This document shows positions 14,080-14,678 of a DNA stretch of 14,678 nt, piece by piece; the stretch's first letter is position 1, and each line of letters begins with the position of its first letter. The stretch comes from Clostridia bacterium (GTDB lineage: Bacteria; Bacillota; Clostridia; Christensenellales; Aristaeellaceae), in assembly GCA_030526935.1 (NCBI GenBank), contig JAUNBY010000037.1, positions 1 to 14,678 of the forward strand, in the 5' to 3' direction. The notes under the pieces are model-generated. The model had not been told where the DNA came from. It saw only the letters and a list, made by a program, of their open reading frames with translations, and searched no databases. The position numbers were made by a program, and so were the translations under genes.

Positions 14080-14108
14080 ATTATACCCTATATCAGTAAA
14101 AAATGCAA
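14080..14108 (-). promoter_or_regulatory. Predicted promoter of the polA operon
   Basis: On the minus strand a perfect TATAAT (14080-14085) is preceded at 17 bases by TTGCAT (14103-14108), or at 18 bases by TTTGCA. Transcription would begin near 14073, giving a leader of about 25 bases. The position, just ahead of the first gene of a nine-gene run, supports it; the -35 is weak. Confidence 0.6.
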
Positions 14109-14242
14109 ATAGAAAAGGAATGTTCGAAAGCGCGAGCATTATATGCAGCCCTGCGCATTTGATATAATATTAATAAATATGTTATGAATATCAGATAATA
14201 ACAGGATTATCGGTTAATAAATCAATATAAAGATATTTTGCA

Positions 14243-14271
14243 TTGACAAGAAAAAGAATCGATGATATTAT
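14243..14271 (+). promoter_or_regulatory. Strong promoter of the Big_2-domain gene
   Basis: A perfect TTGACA (14243-14248) is followed at 17 bases by TATTAT (14266-14271), with TGA directly before the -10 (14263-14265) as an extended -10. Start of transcription would be near 14278, leaving a leader of about 73 bases. Confidence 0.8.
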
Positions 14272-14289
14272 TTTACAATAAAAGCTAAA

Positions 14290-14319
14290 ATTCATCATTC
14301 ATTTTATGCGTTGATGAAT
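14290..14319 (+). promoter_or_regulatory. Hairpin in the leader of the Big_2-domain gene
   Basis: ATTCATCA (14290-14297) pairs perfectly with TGATGAAT (14312-14319) around a 14-base loop. It ends 15 bases before the ribosome site, so it could stabilise the message or influence translation. With AT-rich arms it is only moderately stable. Confidence 0.4.
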
Positions 14320-14334
14320 ATTATCTTGATAATC

Positions 14335-14342
14335 GAAAGGGG
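14335..14342 (+). promoter_or_regulatory. Ribosome binding site of the Big_2-domain gene
   Basis: GAAAGGGG lies 8 bases before the ATG at 14351 and supports that start. Confidence 0.65.
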
Positions 14343-14350
14343 ATGTTTAT

Positions 14351-14678
14351 ATGCGCAGTGTAAAAATCTTGATTTTGTCGATAATTTTGACGGTTATTCT
14401 AGCGGCGGTGTCAGCGGGAGCCTCCGCGAGCGTATTGCCAAAATCGATTATTGTAAAGTCCTACTACATTACACTTACCCCCGGGCAGGAGATATCGCTC
14501 AAAGCGGTTGTGCTACCCAAGAAAGCAAAGGACAAATCGTTGAATTATACATCGGCAAACGAACGCATTGTTGTAGCACGCGATACTGGCGTGTTGCGCG
14601 GCGTTGAGGTTGGAACGACCGCCGTCACTCTTACATCAAAGGCAAACCCCAAGGTAAAAACTACGGTGCAGGTACACG
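14351..14678 (+). CDS. Secreted protein with bacterial Ig-like (Big_2) domain, 3' end beyond the window
   Basis: The frame from ATG 14351 stays open to the window edge (109 complete codons). The product has a signal peptide (about 1-26, MRSVKILILS... to SAGASA). From about residue 31 it has the pattern of a Big_2 domain: ITLTPGQEISLKAVVLP (40-56), a YTSANERIVVA block (66-76) and GVLRGVEVGTTAVTLTS (80-96). Big_2 domains are usually found in cell-surface and adhesion proteins, or repeated next to peptidase or glycosidase modules. The rest of this protein is not visible, so its activity is unknown. It is divergent from polA, with its own strong promoter and a clear ribosome site. Confidence 0.82.
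   Translation, partial: MRSVKILILSIILTVILAAVSAGASASVLPKSIIVKSYYITLTPGQEISLKAVVLPKKAKDKSLNYTSANERIVVARDTGVLRGVEVGTTAVTLTSKANPKVKTTVQVH

Larger units (their letters stand above)
14086..14350. other. AT-rich divergent intergenic region
   Basis: This stretch separates polA from the divergent plus-strand gene. It is clearly richer in A and T than the coding regions on either side and contains no reading frame of note. It holds promoters for both directions, a small inverted repeat (GATAAT at 14194-14199, ATTATC at 14206-14211), and an isolated extended -10 on the plus strand (TGA-TATAAT, 14160-14168) with no good -35. Nothing in it looks like an RNA gene. Confidence 0.6.

Noticed and set aside
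14160..14168. Second plus-strand promoter (TGA-TATAAT)
   Set aside because: The -10 is good but no -35 is present, and such matches are expected by chance in this AT-rich stretch.

Overview
The window looks like chromosomal DNA from an anaerobic, low-to-mid GC Clostridia-type Firmicute. This is inference: the evidence is the polA-coaE-lytic transglycosylase order, strong GGAGG ribosome sites, a DNA polymerase I with a degenerate proofreading domain, and an intergenic repeat of a kind I recall from gut Clostridia. No rRNA, tRNA, CRISPR array, transposase or phage gene was seen.

Layout. Positions 1-524 are non-coding and dominated by a composite of small hairpins: two 63-bp direct copies plus a partial third, an outer 8-bp inverted pair, and two perfect palindromes. 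From 525 to 14048 nine genes run on the minus strand with almost no spacing. In transcription order they are polA, coaE, a membrane-anchored lytic transglycosylase, an orphan family 5 solute-binding lipoprotein, a Gfo/Idh/MocA oxidoreductase, a divergent heparinase II/III-like protein, a class II aldolase/adducin protein, an L,D-transpeptidase with four peptidoglycan-binding repeats, and a PglX-type (BREX) adenine DNA methyltransferase. Positions 14049-14350 are an AT-rich divergent promoter region. The window ends inside a plus-strand gene for a secreted Ig-like (Big_2) protein.

How they may work together. polA and coaE overlap by 17 bases and form a housekeeping head. The transglycosylase and the solute-binding protein, and the L,D-transpeptidase and the methyltransferase, each share a four-base ATGA overlap, which suggests translational coupling. 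The middle three genes look like a small carbohydrate module (lyase-like protein, dehydrogenase, aldolase), though the lyase-like protein seems to lack its family's active-site motifs. The most unusual element is the PglX-like methyltransferase. It is compact (915 residues), it stands without any other BREX gene in the window, and it is coupled to a cell-wall enzyme. The best non-coding signal is the hairpin repeat at 126-408, where most differences between copies are compensatory.
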